Part shown: positions 20,506 through 28,553 of the stretch, one piece after another | Numbering within the stretch: position 1 is the first letter of the stretch | Layout: every line of letters begins with the position of its first letter | From: Paraburkholderia mimosarum LMG 23256 = NBRC 106338 | GTDB lineage: Bacteria; Pseudomonadota; Gammaproteobacteria; Burkholderiales; Burkholderiaceae | Direction: 5' to 3' | DNA: 64,000 nucleotides | Assembly: GCF_000739815.1 (NCBI RefSeq) | Contig: NZ_BBJJ01000005.1 | Coordinates: forward strand, 220,606 to 284,605 | Notes under the pieces: model-generated | What the model was told of the DNA's origin: nothing | Databases searched by the model: none | The model's input: only the letters and a program-made list of their open reading frames with translations | Program-made: the position numbers and the translations under genes

Positions 20506-21093
20506 ATGGGAGTATCACGACAGCAGGCCGCCGAGAACCGCAACGCGATCGTCGCGGCCGCCGAGCGGCTGTTCAGGGCGCGCGGCGTCGACGCCGTGGG
20601 GCTCACGGAGTTGATGAAGGAAGCCGGTTTCACGCAGGGCGGCTTCTATAACCACTTCAAGTCAAAGGACGCGCTGGTTGCCGCGGTGATGGAAAAGGCG
20701 ATGCAGGACTATGCGGATTCGCCGAACAGCGGGAGCCTCGCGCAGCAGACGGCGCGCTACCTGTCGAGCGCGCACCGCGACAACATTGAAGCGGGGTGCC
20801 CGCTCTCGGGCTTCGCGGGCGATGCTCCCCGAATGACCGACGCGGCGCGTGCGTGCTACGCGCGCGGGCTCGCCGCTTATCTCGACCGCCTGGCAGACAT
20901 GATGGCGACGGACGGCACGCCGCCGGAGCAAACCCGTCGCGACGCGATCGCAGCGTTCAGTGAAATGGTGGGGGCAATCGTGCTCTCGCGTGCGATCGCC
21001 GGCGCAGACCCGGCCCTCGCCGACGAAATCCTCGACGCGGGGCGGCGCACGCTCGTCGACGCGCCCGACGAGCCCCGAGCCTCGCGTCAGTAG
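20506..21093 (+). CDS. TetR/AcrR-family transcriptional regulator
   Basis: A 195-residue regulator with the N-terminal TetR helix-turn-helix (residues about 8-55: AIVAAAERLFRARGVDAVGL, then FTQGGFYNHFKSKDALV) and a helical C-terminal ligand domain that contains CPLSGFAGDAPR. The start has a strong GGGAGGGACCG site. It is divergent from the SDR gene and probably represses it and itself. The GCPLSGFAG segment is typical of the group related to YxaF/NemR-like regulators; the ligand is unknown. Confidence 0.88.
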   Translation: MGVSRQQAAENRNAIVAAAERLFRARGVDAVGLTELMKEAGFTQGGFYNHFKSKDALVAAVMEKAMQDYADSPNSGSLAQQTARYLSSAHRDNIEAGCPLSGFAGDAPRMTDAARACYARGLAAYLDRLADMMATDGTPPEQTRRDAIAAFSEMVGAIVLSRAIAGADPALADEILDAGRRTLVDAPDEPRASRQ

Positions 21094-21577
21094 CGCGCTG
21101 GACGAACAAAGGCCGCCCGCATCCTTTCCGATGCAAGCGGCCTGGACCTGCGGATCATGCCTTGATGAAGCGGTACTTCAACGGCGTATTACCCTGCACT
21201 CCTCATTATTTCAATAGCGTTGTACTTCGACAAAAACCGGTTAGCCTTGCCAGATACGACTGCTACCGCCGGACTGCTTTTTGCAACGGGTACATGGTAT
21301 GGTCCAACTCTTCCGCAGGAGGGGAATCCCGGGATGGAGCCAACGACTCGCTCCATGAAAACCAGTGTAGACCTGGACGCGATGAACCAATTGCCCGAAA
21401 CGAGCCCAATATGGCGCCGAGTTCACGCAATTGTCGACCGTCATGCAGCGCTCGACCGCCTTGCAGAGGAGGCGGCTTCCCTGGCGGTGCAAAAGCCAGC
21501 CGGTCGCATTTCACTTAGGCGTTGCGCCTCGAGGCAGTGCACACAGGCGTTGTCCCGATGGGTACTTTGGCTGAATC
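21094..21577. other. Intergenic region, 484 bp, with hairpin and possible gene remnant
   Basis: A hairpin (AGGCCGC 21110-21116 with GCGGCCT 21137-21143, plus inner GCAT/ATGC) follows the TetR stop and may act as a terminator. From 21354 a short open frame (MKTSVDLDAMNQLPETSP) reads with ordinary codon usage but runs into the LysR gene out of frame. It may be the 5' remnant of a lost gene or chance. I see no complete gene. Confidence 0.4.
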
Positions 21578-22582
21578 ATGCAAAATACGCGGCATCCAAT
21601 GATGCGGAGACCGCCCGTGGGCATCAATTTCGACTTGAACGACTTGCAAGCGTTTCGCGCGGTGGTCGAGCTGGGAAGCTTCCGAAAAGCCGCCGAGGCG
21701 GTCAGCATCTCCCAGCCTGCCTTGAGCCGCCGGATCGACAAGCTCGAGGAAGCGCTCGGCGTGCGTCTTTTCGATCGCACCACGCGCAGCGTCACCCTCA
21801 CCACCGTCGGCCGCGTGTTTGCCCCGAGCGCCGAACAACTGCTCGATGATCTCGACGTCGCGCTGCTCGGCATCCGCGACGTTTCATCGAGCCGCCTGGG
21901 TCACGTGACGATCGCGTGCGTGCCTTCGGTGGCGTACTACTTTCTGCCGAACGTCATCGCGAGCTATCATCGCCGCTTTCCGCGCATCAGGGTCAAGCTG
22001 CTGGATTCGAGCGCGAACGACGTGCTCGGCGCCGTCATCAGCGGCGAGGCTGATTTTGGCGTGAGCTTCATGGGCAGCCAGGAGCCCGAGATCGAGTTCA
22101 AGTTGCTGCTGGAGGAGCGGTTCGTTGCCGCCTGCCGCCGCGACCATCCGCTCGCGCGCAAGAGTCGCGTGACCTGGGGCGAGCTTTACGAGCACGAGTA
22201 CGTCTCGGTCGACAAGACTTCCGGCAATCGCCTGTTGCTCGACCAGGCGCTCTCGGCCGTGCCGCCGCGCGCGCCGAGCGTCTGTGAGACGCGGCACGTC
22301 ACGACCATGCTCGGATTGATCGAAGCGGGGCTCGGCGTTGCCGCGGTGCCGTCGATGGCCATGCCCGGCGAGGACCACCCTGTCCTGACGAGCGTGCCGC
22401 TCGTCGAACCGGTGGTCAAACGACGCGTGGGCATCGTGAGACGACGCGGGCGTCCACTCACGCCCGCTGCGGAGGAGTTTCACCGGGCCATCATCGAAAC
22501 GAAGCGCGGCAGAGTCGCAGGCAGCGATGCGGGAGGCAACAGCGCCACGACAGGCAAGACACGAAGGAAGACCGCGTCGTGA
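21578..22582 (+). CDS. LysR-family transcriptional regulator
   Basis: A LysR regulator of about 320-334 residues with the N-terminal winged helix (FDLNDLQAFRAVVELGSFRK, then ISQPALSRRIDKLE) and a C-terminal effector domain. A GTG at 21617 (GINFDLND) has a closer GGAGA site than the first ATG at 21578 and may be the real start. Its stop overlaps the GTG start of the downstream carrier (GTGA), so the two are translationally coupled. This implies that it senses the carried substrate, probably a C4-dicarboxylate or related acid. Confidence 0.85.
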   Translation: MQNTRHPMMRRPPVGINFDLNDLQAFRAVVELGSFRKAAEAVSISQPALSRRIDKLEEALGVRLFDRTTRSVTLTTVGRVFAPSAEQLLDDLDVALLGIRDVSSSRLGHVTIACVPSVAYYFLPNVIASYHRRFPRIRVKLLDSSANDVLGAVISGEADFGVSFMGSQEPEIEFKLLLEERFVAACRRDHPLARKSRVTWGELYEHEYVSVDKTSGNRLLLDQALSAVPPRAPSVCETRHVTTMLGLIEAGLGVAAVPSMAMPGEDHPVLTSVPLVEPVVKRRVGIVRRRGRPLTPAAEEFHRAIIETKRGRVAGSDAGGNSATTGKTRRKTAS

Positions 22583-23898
22583 GTTTGACAAGACCGCTTC
22601 GTCTGCTCTATGTGCAGGTCCTGCTGGGCATGGCGCTCGGCATGACCGTCGGCCACTTCTGGCCATCGGCCGGCGCGCTGCTCAAGCCCCTCAGCGACGC
22701 GTTCGTCGGCCTCGTGCGGATGACGATCGCGCCAATCGTCTTCTGCACGATCGTCCTCGGCATCACCTCGCTTGCGAACGGGAAGGCCATCGGCCGCACG
22801 ATCATCCGGGCGCTGGCGCTCTTCTATGTCCTGACGGCCGTCGCGCTCGCGATCGGCCTCGTCACCGCGCTCGTGATGCGACCCGGCGCCGGCCTGCACG
22901 TCGACGTGCGTCATCTCGATTCGAGCATTCTCGCGCCCTATGCGAAGCCCGCGCAGGGAACCGGGCTCGTGGCGCTCGCGCTGAGCGCGATCCCGGACAC
23001 GATACTCGGCGCCTTCGAGAAGGGCGACGTGCTGCCGGTGCTGCTGCTCGCGATTCTCGCAGGCTTCGCGCTCAATTCGCATCAGCAGGCCGGCCGGCTC
23101 TTACTGGAGGTGATCGACGGCGTAGCACAGGTGCTCTTTCGCATCCTTGCGATGATCATGCGGCTCGCCCCGCTCGGGGCGTTCGGTGCGATGGCTTTCA
23201 CGGTGGGCCGCTTCGGCATTCGCTCGGTCGGCTCGCTCGGCATGCTGATGGTGTCTTTCTATGTGGCATGCCTCGTGTTCGTCGCACTCGTGCTCGGCTC
23301 GCTCGCGCGGTTGCACGGTTTCGCGCTTTGGCGACTCTTGCGCTACCTGCGCGAGGAACTGCTGATCGTCCTCGCGACTTCGTCGACGGAGCCGGTCCTG
23401 CCGCGCCTGCTCGTGAAGCTCGAAGCGCTCGGTTGTGACAAGGGCGTCGTGGGGCTCGTGCTGCCCGCGGGCTATTCGTTCAATCTGGACGGCACCGCGA
23501 TCTACCTGACGCTCGCCGCCCTGTTCATCGCGCAGGCGTGCGATGTGCCGCTCTCCGCGCCGCAAATCGCAACGATGCTCGCCGTCATGTTGCTCACTTC
23601 GAAGGGCGCGGCCGGCGTGTCCGGCAGCGGACTCGTCGCGCTCGTCGCGACGCTCACGGTGATTCCCGATCTGCCGGTGGCCGGCGTCGCGCTTCTGGTC
23701 GGCATCGACCGCTTCATGTCCGAGGCGCGCGCCTTGACGAGCGTGATCAGCAACGCCTGTGCGGCGATCATCGTGTCGTTGTGGGAAGGCGCCTGCGATC
23801 GAGCGCGTCTCGCTCGCGCGCTCGGCGCGGCCGGGCCGCGCTGCCGGGGCGGTGCCGATGACGCCGCCGATGACGCCGCGACAGACACCCGGGCGTGA
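22579..23898 (+). CDS. DctA-type dicarboxylate/cation symporter
   Basis: A 439-residue inner-membrane carrier of the DAACS family (GltP/DctA). Diagnostic segments are LATSSTEPVLPRLL (hairpin 1 serine-rich motif), PAGYSFNLDGTAIYLTLA and LTSKGAAGVSGSGLVALV (hairpin 2), and MSEARALTSVISNACAAI (the cation/substrate helix). It imports a C4-dicarboxylate such as succinate, malate or orotate. The GTG start overlaps the LysR stop. It may be a specialised paralogue rather than the main DctA. Confidence 0.87.
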   Translation: MSLTRPLRLLYVQVLLGMALGMTVGHFWPSAGALLKPLSDAFVGLVRMTIAPIVFCTIVLGITSLANGKAIGRTIIRALALFYVLTAVALAIGLVTALVMRPGAGLHVDVRHLDSSILAPYAKPAQGTGLVALALSAIPDTILGAFEKGDVLPVLLLAILAGFALNSHQQAGRLLLEVIDGVAQVLFRILAMIMRLAPLGAFGAMAFTVGRFGIRSVGSLGMLMVSFYVACLVFVALVLGSLARLHGFALWRLLRYLREELLIVLATSSTEPVLPRLLVKLEALGCDKGVVGLVLPAGYSFNLDGTAIYLTLAALFIAQACDVPLSAPQIATMLAVMLLTSKGAAGVSGSGLVALVATLTVIPDLPVAGVALLVGIDRFMSEARALTSVISNACAAIIVSLWEGACDRARLARALGAAGPRCRGGADDAADDAATDTRA

Positions 23899-23899
23899 C

Positions 23900-23917
23900 G
23901 GGAAGGCTGCCCTTCCC
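23900..23917. terminator. Hairpin between convergent genes
   Basis: GGGAAGG (23900-23906) pairs with CCTTCCC (23911-23917) around a 4-nt loop, just after the dicarboxylate carrier stop and just before the stop of the convergent binding-protein gene. There is no long U tract, so it would be a weak bidirectional terminator. Confidence 0.4.
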
Positions 23918-23928
23918 GGGGCTCTGTC

Positions 23929-24711
23929 TCAATGCGCCGAGACGGAATCGAGCCCGGTCGAATTCACTTCTGCCTGTACGCCGGGAGAGGCGAGATAGTC
24001 GAGCAGCGCCTTCGCTTCCTTCGGATGCTGAGCGCCGACGGGGATGCCTGCGGCAAAGCGCGTGACCGACTGCAGAGACTCGGGAATCTTTCCGACGAAG
24101 GTCGCGCCCTGGATTGGCAGCAACTCGCTCACCTGCTGGAAGCCGATTTCGTAGTCGCCGTTCGCCACCACCGATGCCACAGGAATCCGCGGAATCATCT
24201 TCGCCTTCGGCCTGACCTGATCCTCGATGCCGAGCTTCCTGAATAACTCCCGCTCGATATAGACGCCGCTCGCGCTGTCCGAGTAGGCGACCGACTTCGC
24301 ATGCAGCAGCGTCAGCCTGAGCGCTTCTGGCGAGCCGATGTCGGGCTTCGCCGCGCCTTCGCGCACGACCATGCCGATGCGCGAATCGGCCAGTTCGACC
24401 CGCGATCCGGCGATGACCTTGCCTTGCTTGATCAGATCGTCGAGCGCGTAGCCGACCATGATGACGGCGTCCGCGGGCTCGCCACGCTCGAGCCTGTTCG
24501 GGATCGCTTCGGGCGATTTGCCCATTGACGGTCCGTATGCGGTGTCGAGCGTGTTGCCCGTCTGGGACGCGAACCTGGGACCGAGCACCTTGTATGCGGC
24601 GGTAAAGCCGCCCGAACTCATGACGTGCAGGTCGGCGGCCTGCACGTTCGCCGCAGCGGCCGAGGTTGCGACGAGCGCTGCCGCGCAAAGTTTCCGAAGC
24701 AGGTTTCTCAT
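23929..24711 (-). CDS. Periplasmic substrate-binding protein (ModA-like fold)
   Basis: A precursor of about 260 residues with a signal peptide (MRNLLRKLCAAALVATSAAA, cleavage near VQA-AD). The mature domain has the type-II periplasmic-binding signature LHVMSSGGFTAAYKVLGPRF and GIPVGAQHPKEAKALLDYLA, like molybdate-type and organic-acid binding proteins. No ABC permease or ATPase gene is adjacent; the partner is the MFS gene 58 bp upstream. The start at 24711 is chosen because the signal peptide begins there. The ligand is unknown. Confidence 0.78.
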   Translation of the reverse strand: MRNLLRKLCAAALVATSAAAANVQAADLHVMSSGGFTAAYKVLGPRFASQTGNTLDTAYGPSMGKSPEAIPNRLERGEPADAVIMVGYALDDLIKQGKVIAGSRVELADSRIGMVVREGAAKPDIGSPEALRLTLLHAKSVAYSDSASGVYIERELFRKLGIEDQVRPKAKMIPRIPVASVVANGDYEIGFQQVSELLPIQGATFVGKIPESLQSVTRFAAGIPVGAQHPKEAKALLDYLASPGVQAEVNSTGLDSVSAH

Positions 24712-24769
24712 GCTGAGGGTCGTTTGGGATAGTGATGATTGCGGGAACATGCGGGACCGCGCCTTGGCA

Positions 24770-26065
24770 TCAGTGCGCCGGAGTCAGCGTCACCGCGCGG
24801 CGGCGATAGAGTGCGAACGTCGCCAGCAGGCCGCACGCCGCGGCGAAGCTCATCCAGTAGCCGGGGGCGGCCTTGTCGCCGGTCATATGAATGAGCGCCG
24901 TCGAAATCGCGGGCGTGAAGCCTCCGAACACGGCCGTAGCGAGGCTGTAGGCGAGCGAGAAGCCTGCAACGCGCACCTGCACCGGCATGACTTCCGTGAG
25001 CGCGACGACCATCGCGCCGTTATAGATGCCGTACATGAACGAGAGCCAAAGGAGCACGAGCAGCATGTTGATGAAGCTCGGCGCGTGAGCGAGCAGCGAC
25101 AGTGCCGGGTACGCGGTCGCCATGGCGAGCACCGTCATGGCGACGAGGAGCGGCCGGCGGCCGATCTTGTCGGAGAGCGCCCCGCCGATCGGCAGCCACA
25201 CGAAGTTCGACACGCCGACACACAGCGTCACGAGCAGACTGTCGGCGGTGCTCAGATGCAGGACCGTCTTGCCGAAGGTCGGCGCGTAGACCGTGATGAG
25301 ATAGAAGCTCGTGGTGGTCATCGCGACGAGCATCATGCCCGCGATAACGACGGTCCAGTTCTGCCCCAGCGTGCCGAACACTTCCTTCATGGACGGACGA
25401 TGCTGGCGCGCCTTGAACTCCTGCGTTTCCTCCAGATTTCGCCGCAGCATGAAGATGAACGGCACGATCATGCAGCCGACGAAGAACGGTACGCGCCAGC
25501 CCCACGCGGCGATGGCCGATGCGCTCATCCATTGATTGAGCGCGAAGCCGAGGCCCGCGGCAACGACGATCGCCACCTGCTGGCTCGCGGACTGCCAGCT
25601 CGTGAAGAAGCCCTTGCGGCCCGGCGTGGCCATCTCGGCGAGATACACCGAGACGCCGCCCAGTTCCGCGCCGGCAGAGAAGCCCTGCAGCAGCCGACCG
25701 AGCAACACGAGCGCGGGCGCCAGGAGTCCGATCGTGGCGTAACCCGGCACGAATGCGATCAGGATGGTGCCGCTCGCCATGATGGAGAGCGTGACGATGA
25801 GGCCCTTGCGGCGGCCGACGTCGTCGATATAGGCGCCGAGCACGATCGCGCCCAGCGGCCGCATCAGAAAGCCGGCGCCGAATACCGCGAACGTCATCAT
25901 CAGCGAAGCGAATTCGCTTTGGGCGGGAAAGAAGACGTTGGCGATCTGCGTGGCGTAGAAGCCAAACAGAAAGAAGTCGAACTGCTCCAGAAAATTCCCG
26001 GCCGTTACGCGGAAAACCGCAGCGGCCTTCGACTGTGCGGTCGAAAGGCTAGACGAGGGGTGCAT
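24770..26065 (-). CDS. MFS metabolite/proton symporter (citrate/tricarballylate type)
   Basis: A 431-residue major-facilitator protein with 12 predicted helices. [18 protein letters not shown] in helix 1, the DVGRRKG loop 2-3 and KIGRRPLL loop 8-9 place it in the metabolite:H+ symporter group that holds citrate (CitA) and tricarballylate (TcuC) carriers. The start at 26065 has GGAGA; the frame extends 63 codons upstream without support. It precedes the binding-protein gene in a two-gene operon. Together with the LysR-DctA pair it forms an organic-acid uptake locus; the exact acid is not readable. Confidence 0.85.
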   Translation of the reverse strand: MHPSSSLSTAQSKAAAVFRVTAGNFLEQFDFFLFGFYATQIANVFFPAQSEFASLMMTFAVFGAGFLMRPLGAIVLGAYIDDVGRRKGLIVTLSIMASGTILIAFVPGYATIGLLAPALVLLGRLLQGFSAGAELGGVSVYLAEMATPGRKGFFTSWQSASQQVAIVVAAGLGFALNQWMSASAIAAWGWRVPFFVGCMIVPFIFMLRRNLEETQEFKARQHRPSMKEVFGTLGQNWTVVIAGMMLVAMTTTSFYLITVYAPTFGKTVLHLSTADSLLVTLCVGVSNFVWLPIGGALSDKIGRRPLLVAMTVLAMATAYPALSLLAHAPSFINMLLVLLWLSFMYGIYNGAMVVALTEVMPVQVRVAGFSLAYSLATAVFGGFTPAISTALIHMTGDKAAPGYWMSFAAACGLLATFALYRRRAVTLTPAH

Positions 26066-26407
26066 CGAGGTGTCTCCAGAGATCCAGAAAATATGCCGTG
26101 GTCCGGTCGTTTTGGTTTTGGCAATCTTCGCCCGGAACCGGCACAACGATAAGTGCAATTTTCGGAACGATTGATGTTGTCTGGTTATCAATCGATGCCT
26201 GCTGGTACGGCCGCAGCTTGCCGTGCCACGCTGTACTTGCCCGGTTTCCCGCAACGGCTTGCCCGGCCTGGATCACCCATGGGCCGGCCGAGCGGGCAAA
26301 TCCGTTCGGCTCCCCCACCCCTGGGCGAACCCGGGAATATTGATTGCGGCACTGCACCAAGGCGCGCGACCGATGCGCGTCCCCAATTGAACCCCTCGAG
26401 CGGAGCC
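26066..26407. other. Divergent promoter region, 342 bp
   Basis: This gap separates the MFS gene (minus) from the phasin-like gene (plus). AT-rich patches at about 26090-26190 could hold promoters. An open frame crosses it in phase with the phasin gene but lacks conserved features or a ribosome-binding site. I see no gene or clear operator. Confidence 0.4.
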
Positions 26408-26911
26408 ATGATGACTGAACCCACGATCGCACTACCCGACGCAGGCCCAGGCAAAGGGTCTCAAGGCGCTTCGACGCCGGACACTGGAATAAACGACTTC
26501 GCACGGCTGTGCGCCGACACCGCTGGCCGCATCGCAGAGCTCAACAGCCGTGCGCTCAGTACAACCCTGGATGAGTAGCGCGCAATCGCGCTGGAGGCAG
26601 CCAGCGAACGCTCGCCGTTCGACGCATGGCGTTTGAATGCAAGCTATGCGTTAGCGGGCACCGCGAAGGCTGCGGCCTACTGGCGGCACGTCAACGAGAT
26701 CCTGCTCGGCGCGGTCGTCGATGCCGTAACCGATACGGAGAGCCGCCTGAACCGCGACTTCATGGCATGGAGCGCAGCGTTCAAGGACAGTGCTTCCGGA
26801 TTGGGTTCGACGATATTGACGGGCGATCCGACTCACGCCGTTCGCGGTGCTACGCAGGCGGTACGGATCGTGGGTGCCGACGAAAAGCCGCCCCCATCCG
26901 GAACGCGTTGA
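26408..26911 (+). pseudogene. Phasin-like gene interrupted by an in-frame TAG
   Basis: The frame opens at ATG 26408 (MMTEPTIALPDAG; CGGAG just upstream), runs 56 codons to TAG at 26576-26578, and then continues open in the same phase for 111 codons to 26911. Both halves read as one helical protein of about 166 residues: FARLCADTAGRIAELNSRAL before, and AIALEAASERSPFDAWRL and KAAAYWRHVNEILLGAVVDA after. The pattern resembles phasins that coat polyhydroxyalkanoate granules, and phaB lies 240 bp away. CAG to TAG is the simplest change. It is either a real null allele or a base error; the family call is moderate. Confidence 0.65.
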
Positions 26912-27042
26912 TGCGCTGTGGAAGCGAACTCACGCGGCGACACCCGTCCGCCGGTCTGCGCAGCGGGTACAGCTGCCGCGTCGAAATCGCGGTCAGCACG
27001 CCGGTTGTTCGCGCGTAGTCAGCACCGCAACAAGCCGCCACG

Positions 27043-27080
27043 AAAAAACAAAGCGGGAGCCGGCTCGACGCCGCTCCCGC
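27043..27080 (-). terminator. Rho-independent terminator of phaB
   Basis: GCGGGAGC (27053-27060) pairs with GCTCCCGC (27073-27080) around a 12-nt loop. Read on the minus strand the hairpin is followed by TTTGTTTTTTCG, so it fits termination of phaB transcription 67 bp after its stop. Confidence 0.75.
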
Positions 27081-27146
27081 CAGATCACTTCGTCGTGCTT
27101 CTAATCGGCGTGCGACTCGCGACCGACTCGCATGCCGCCGCGACGC

Positions 27147-27887
27147 TCAGCTCATATGCAGCCCGCCATTGAGCGAGAAGTCCGCACCGGTCGAGAAGCC
27201 CGATTCATCGGACGCCAGCCACGCCACGATGGAGGCGATCTCCCATGGCTCGCCGAGGCGCCGTACCGGAATGCTGTCCACGATCTTGGAAAGCACTTCG
27301 GGCTTCACCGCCTTCACCATGTCCGTGCCGATATAGCCCGGCGAAACGGTATTGACGGTCACGCCCTTGGTCGCCACTTCCTGGGCGAGCGCCATGGTGA
27401 AGCCGTGAATGCCGGCTTTGGCCGTGGAGTAGTTCGTCTGGCCGAACTGGCCCTTCTGCCCGTTCACCGACGAGATGTTGATCACGCGCCCAAAGCCCCG
27501 CTCGATCATGCCGTCGATCACCTGCTTGGTCACGTTGAAAAGGCTCGTGAGGTTGGTGTCGATCACGGCGATCCAGTCTTCATGCGTCATCTTGCGGAAG
27601 ACGACATCGCGTGTAATGCCCGCGTTATTGACCAGAATGTCGATCTCGCCAACGTCCTTTTTCACCTTTTCGAACGCTTTGGCCGTGGAATCCCAGTCGG
27701 CCACGTTGCCTTCGGACGCGACGAACTCGTAGCCGAGCGCCTTCTGCTCGTCGAGCCAGCGCGTCTTGCGTTGCGAATTCGGGCCGCAGCCCGCGACGAC
27801 CGTGTAGCCGTCCTTATGCAGACGCTGACAGATGGCCGTACCGATGCCGCCCATGCCGCCGGTCACGTAGGCAATACGCTTTGCCAT
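27147..27887 (-). CDS. phaB: Acetoacetyl-CoA reductase (NADPH) PhaB
   Basis: A 246-residue SDR with TGGMGGIGTAIC, NNAGITRD, NISSVNGQKGQFGQTNYS and the catalytic Y-x3-K in NYSTAKAG, nearly the canonical Cupriavidus/Burkholderia PhaB pattern. It reduces acetoacetyl-CoA to (R)-3-hydroxybutyryl-CoA for polyhydroxybutyrate synthesis. The start at 27887 has AAGGAGG; the upstream in-frame start at 27959 has none. phaA and phaC are not in the window, so this is probably a stand-alone paralogue. A broken phasin-like gene lies downstream on the other strand. Confidence 0.92.
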   Translation of the reverse strand: MAKRIAYVTGGMGGIGTAICQRLHKDGYTVVAGCGPNSQRKTRWLDEQKALGYEFVASEGNVADWDSTAKAFEKVKKDVGEIDILVNNAGITRDVVFRKMTHEDWIAVIDTNLTSLFNVTKQVIDGMIERGFGRVINISSVNGQKGQFGQTNYSTAKAGIHGFTMALAQEVATKGVTVNTVSPGYIGTDMVKAVKPEVLSKIVDSIPVRRLGEPWEIASIVAWLASDESGFSTGADFSLNGGLHMS

Positions 27888-28208
27888 AAATCCTCCTTTT
27901 GCTTTAGGGAGTAGGTGAGTGGGGAAGACTCTGGAGGATGGAGTCAGTTTGACGACCACCTACAAGCCGGGCGATGGGGATAAACCCGTAATGGGAAACG
28001 CCCGCTGTGCGGCTGCTGAACTCGTCCGGGAAACGATTCAGCCTAACAGCGGACTTATGGGGACACAAGGGAAGCAGGCTGTCAGGTGTGCGCGATCACA
28101 CAGATACCTGGCATAACTCAATAAATGAATGAGCAGGAAATGCGTTTTGCATAGTTGCGCAGGCAGCCCCGCGCCGCGCGGGCTACCTGCAGGCTCGTTG
28201 AAAGGGCA
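27888..28208. other. Intergenic region, 321 bp
   Basis: This region lies upstream of phaB and downstream of the small gene at 28209. It must carry the phaB promoter. I see no coding frame with support and no strong hairpin apart from short GC stems near 27995-28050. Confidence 0.35.
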
Positions 28209-28469
28209 TCAAACGCCGGCAGCGAAATCAGCAAAACGCCCGCTGCCAAACGTCTCGGGCAGCCCCGTCACATCGTCCAGCCGCCCCATCGCTTCGAGCA
28301 GCGAGCGGCCCGCGGTCGTGAGCGACAGCCGGCGGTGGCCTTCCGTCCACTGCTCGAGCGCAACCAGCTGGCGCTCAAGCAGCGTGTCCAGTTCCTCGCG
28401 GTTCATGTCGATCTGCTCCGGCGAATGACGGACCAGCATTAGCGTGGCGAATTCATGCGGACTCAGCAA
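28209..28469 (-). CDS. Small protein with winged-helix-like pattern
   Basis: An 86-residue frame starting at TTG 28469 (LSPHEFATLMLVRHSPEQID), preceded by GGGAGACGACA; the frame opens further up at another TTG (28499). The middle is helical with LLERQLVALEQW and then RRLSLTTAGRSLLEAMGRL, the usual wing region of MarR-like domains. It is too short for a full regulator. It lies 54 bp after the start side of nothing else and 84 bp before the AI-2E gene stop in map order. No family name is secure. Confidence 0.55.
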   Translation of the reverse strand: MLSPHEFATLMLVRHSPEQIDMNREELDTLLERQLVALEQWTEGHRRLSLTTAGRSLLEAMGRLDDVTGLPETFGSGRFADFAAGV

Positions 28470-28553
28470 TGTCGTCTCCCAGTAACTCGAATGCCGCAAC
28501 CAGGGGCACAGGGCCGCATATCTTCAGGGTTCAATGTGTCACTGCGATGACTG

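Noticed and set aside
21220..21849. A 209-codon frame overlapping the LysR start
   Set aside because: Its second half is an Arg-rich shadow of the LysR helix-turn-helix coding region; it has no ribosome-binding site or known fold.
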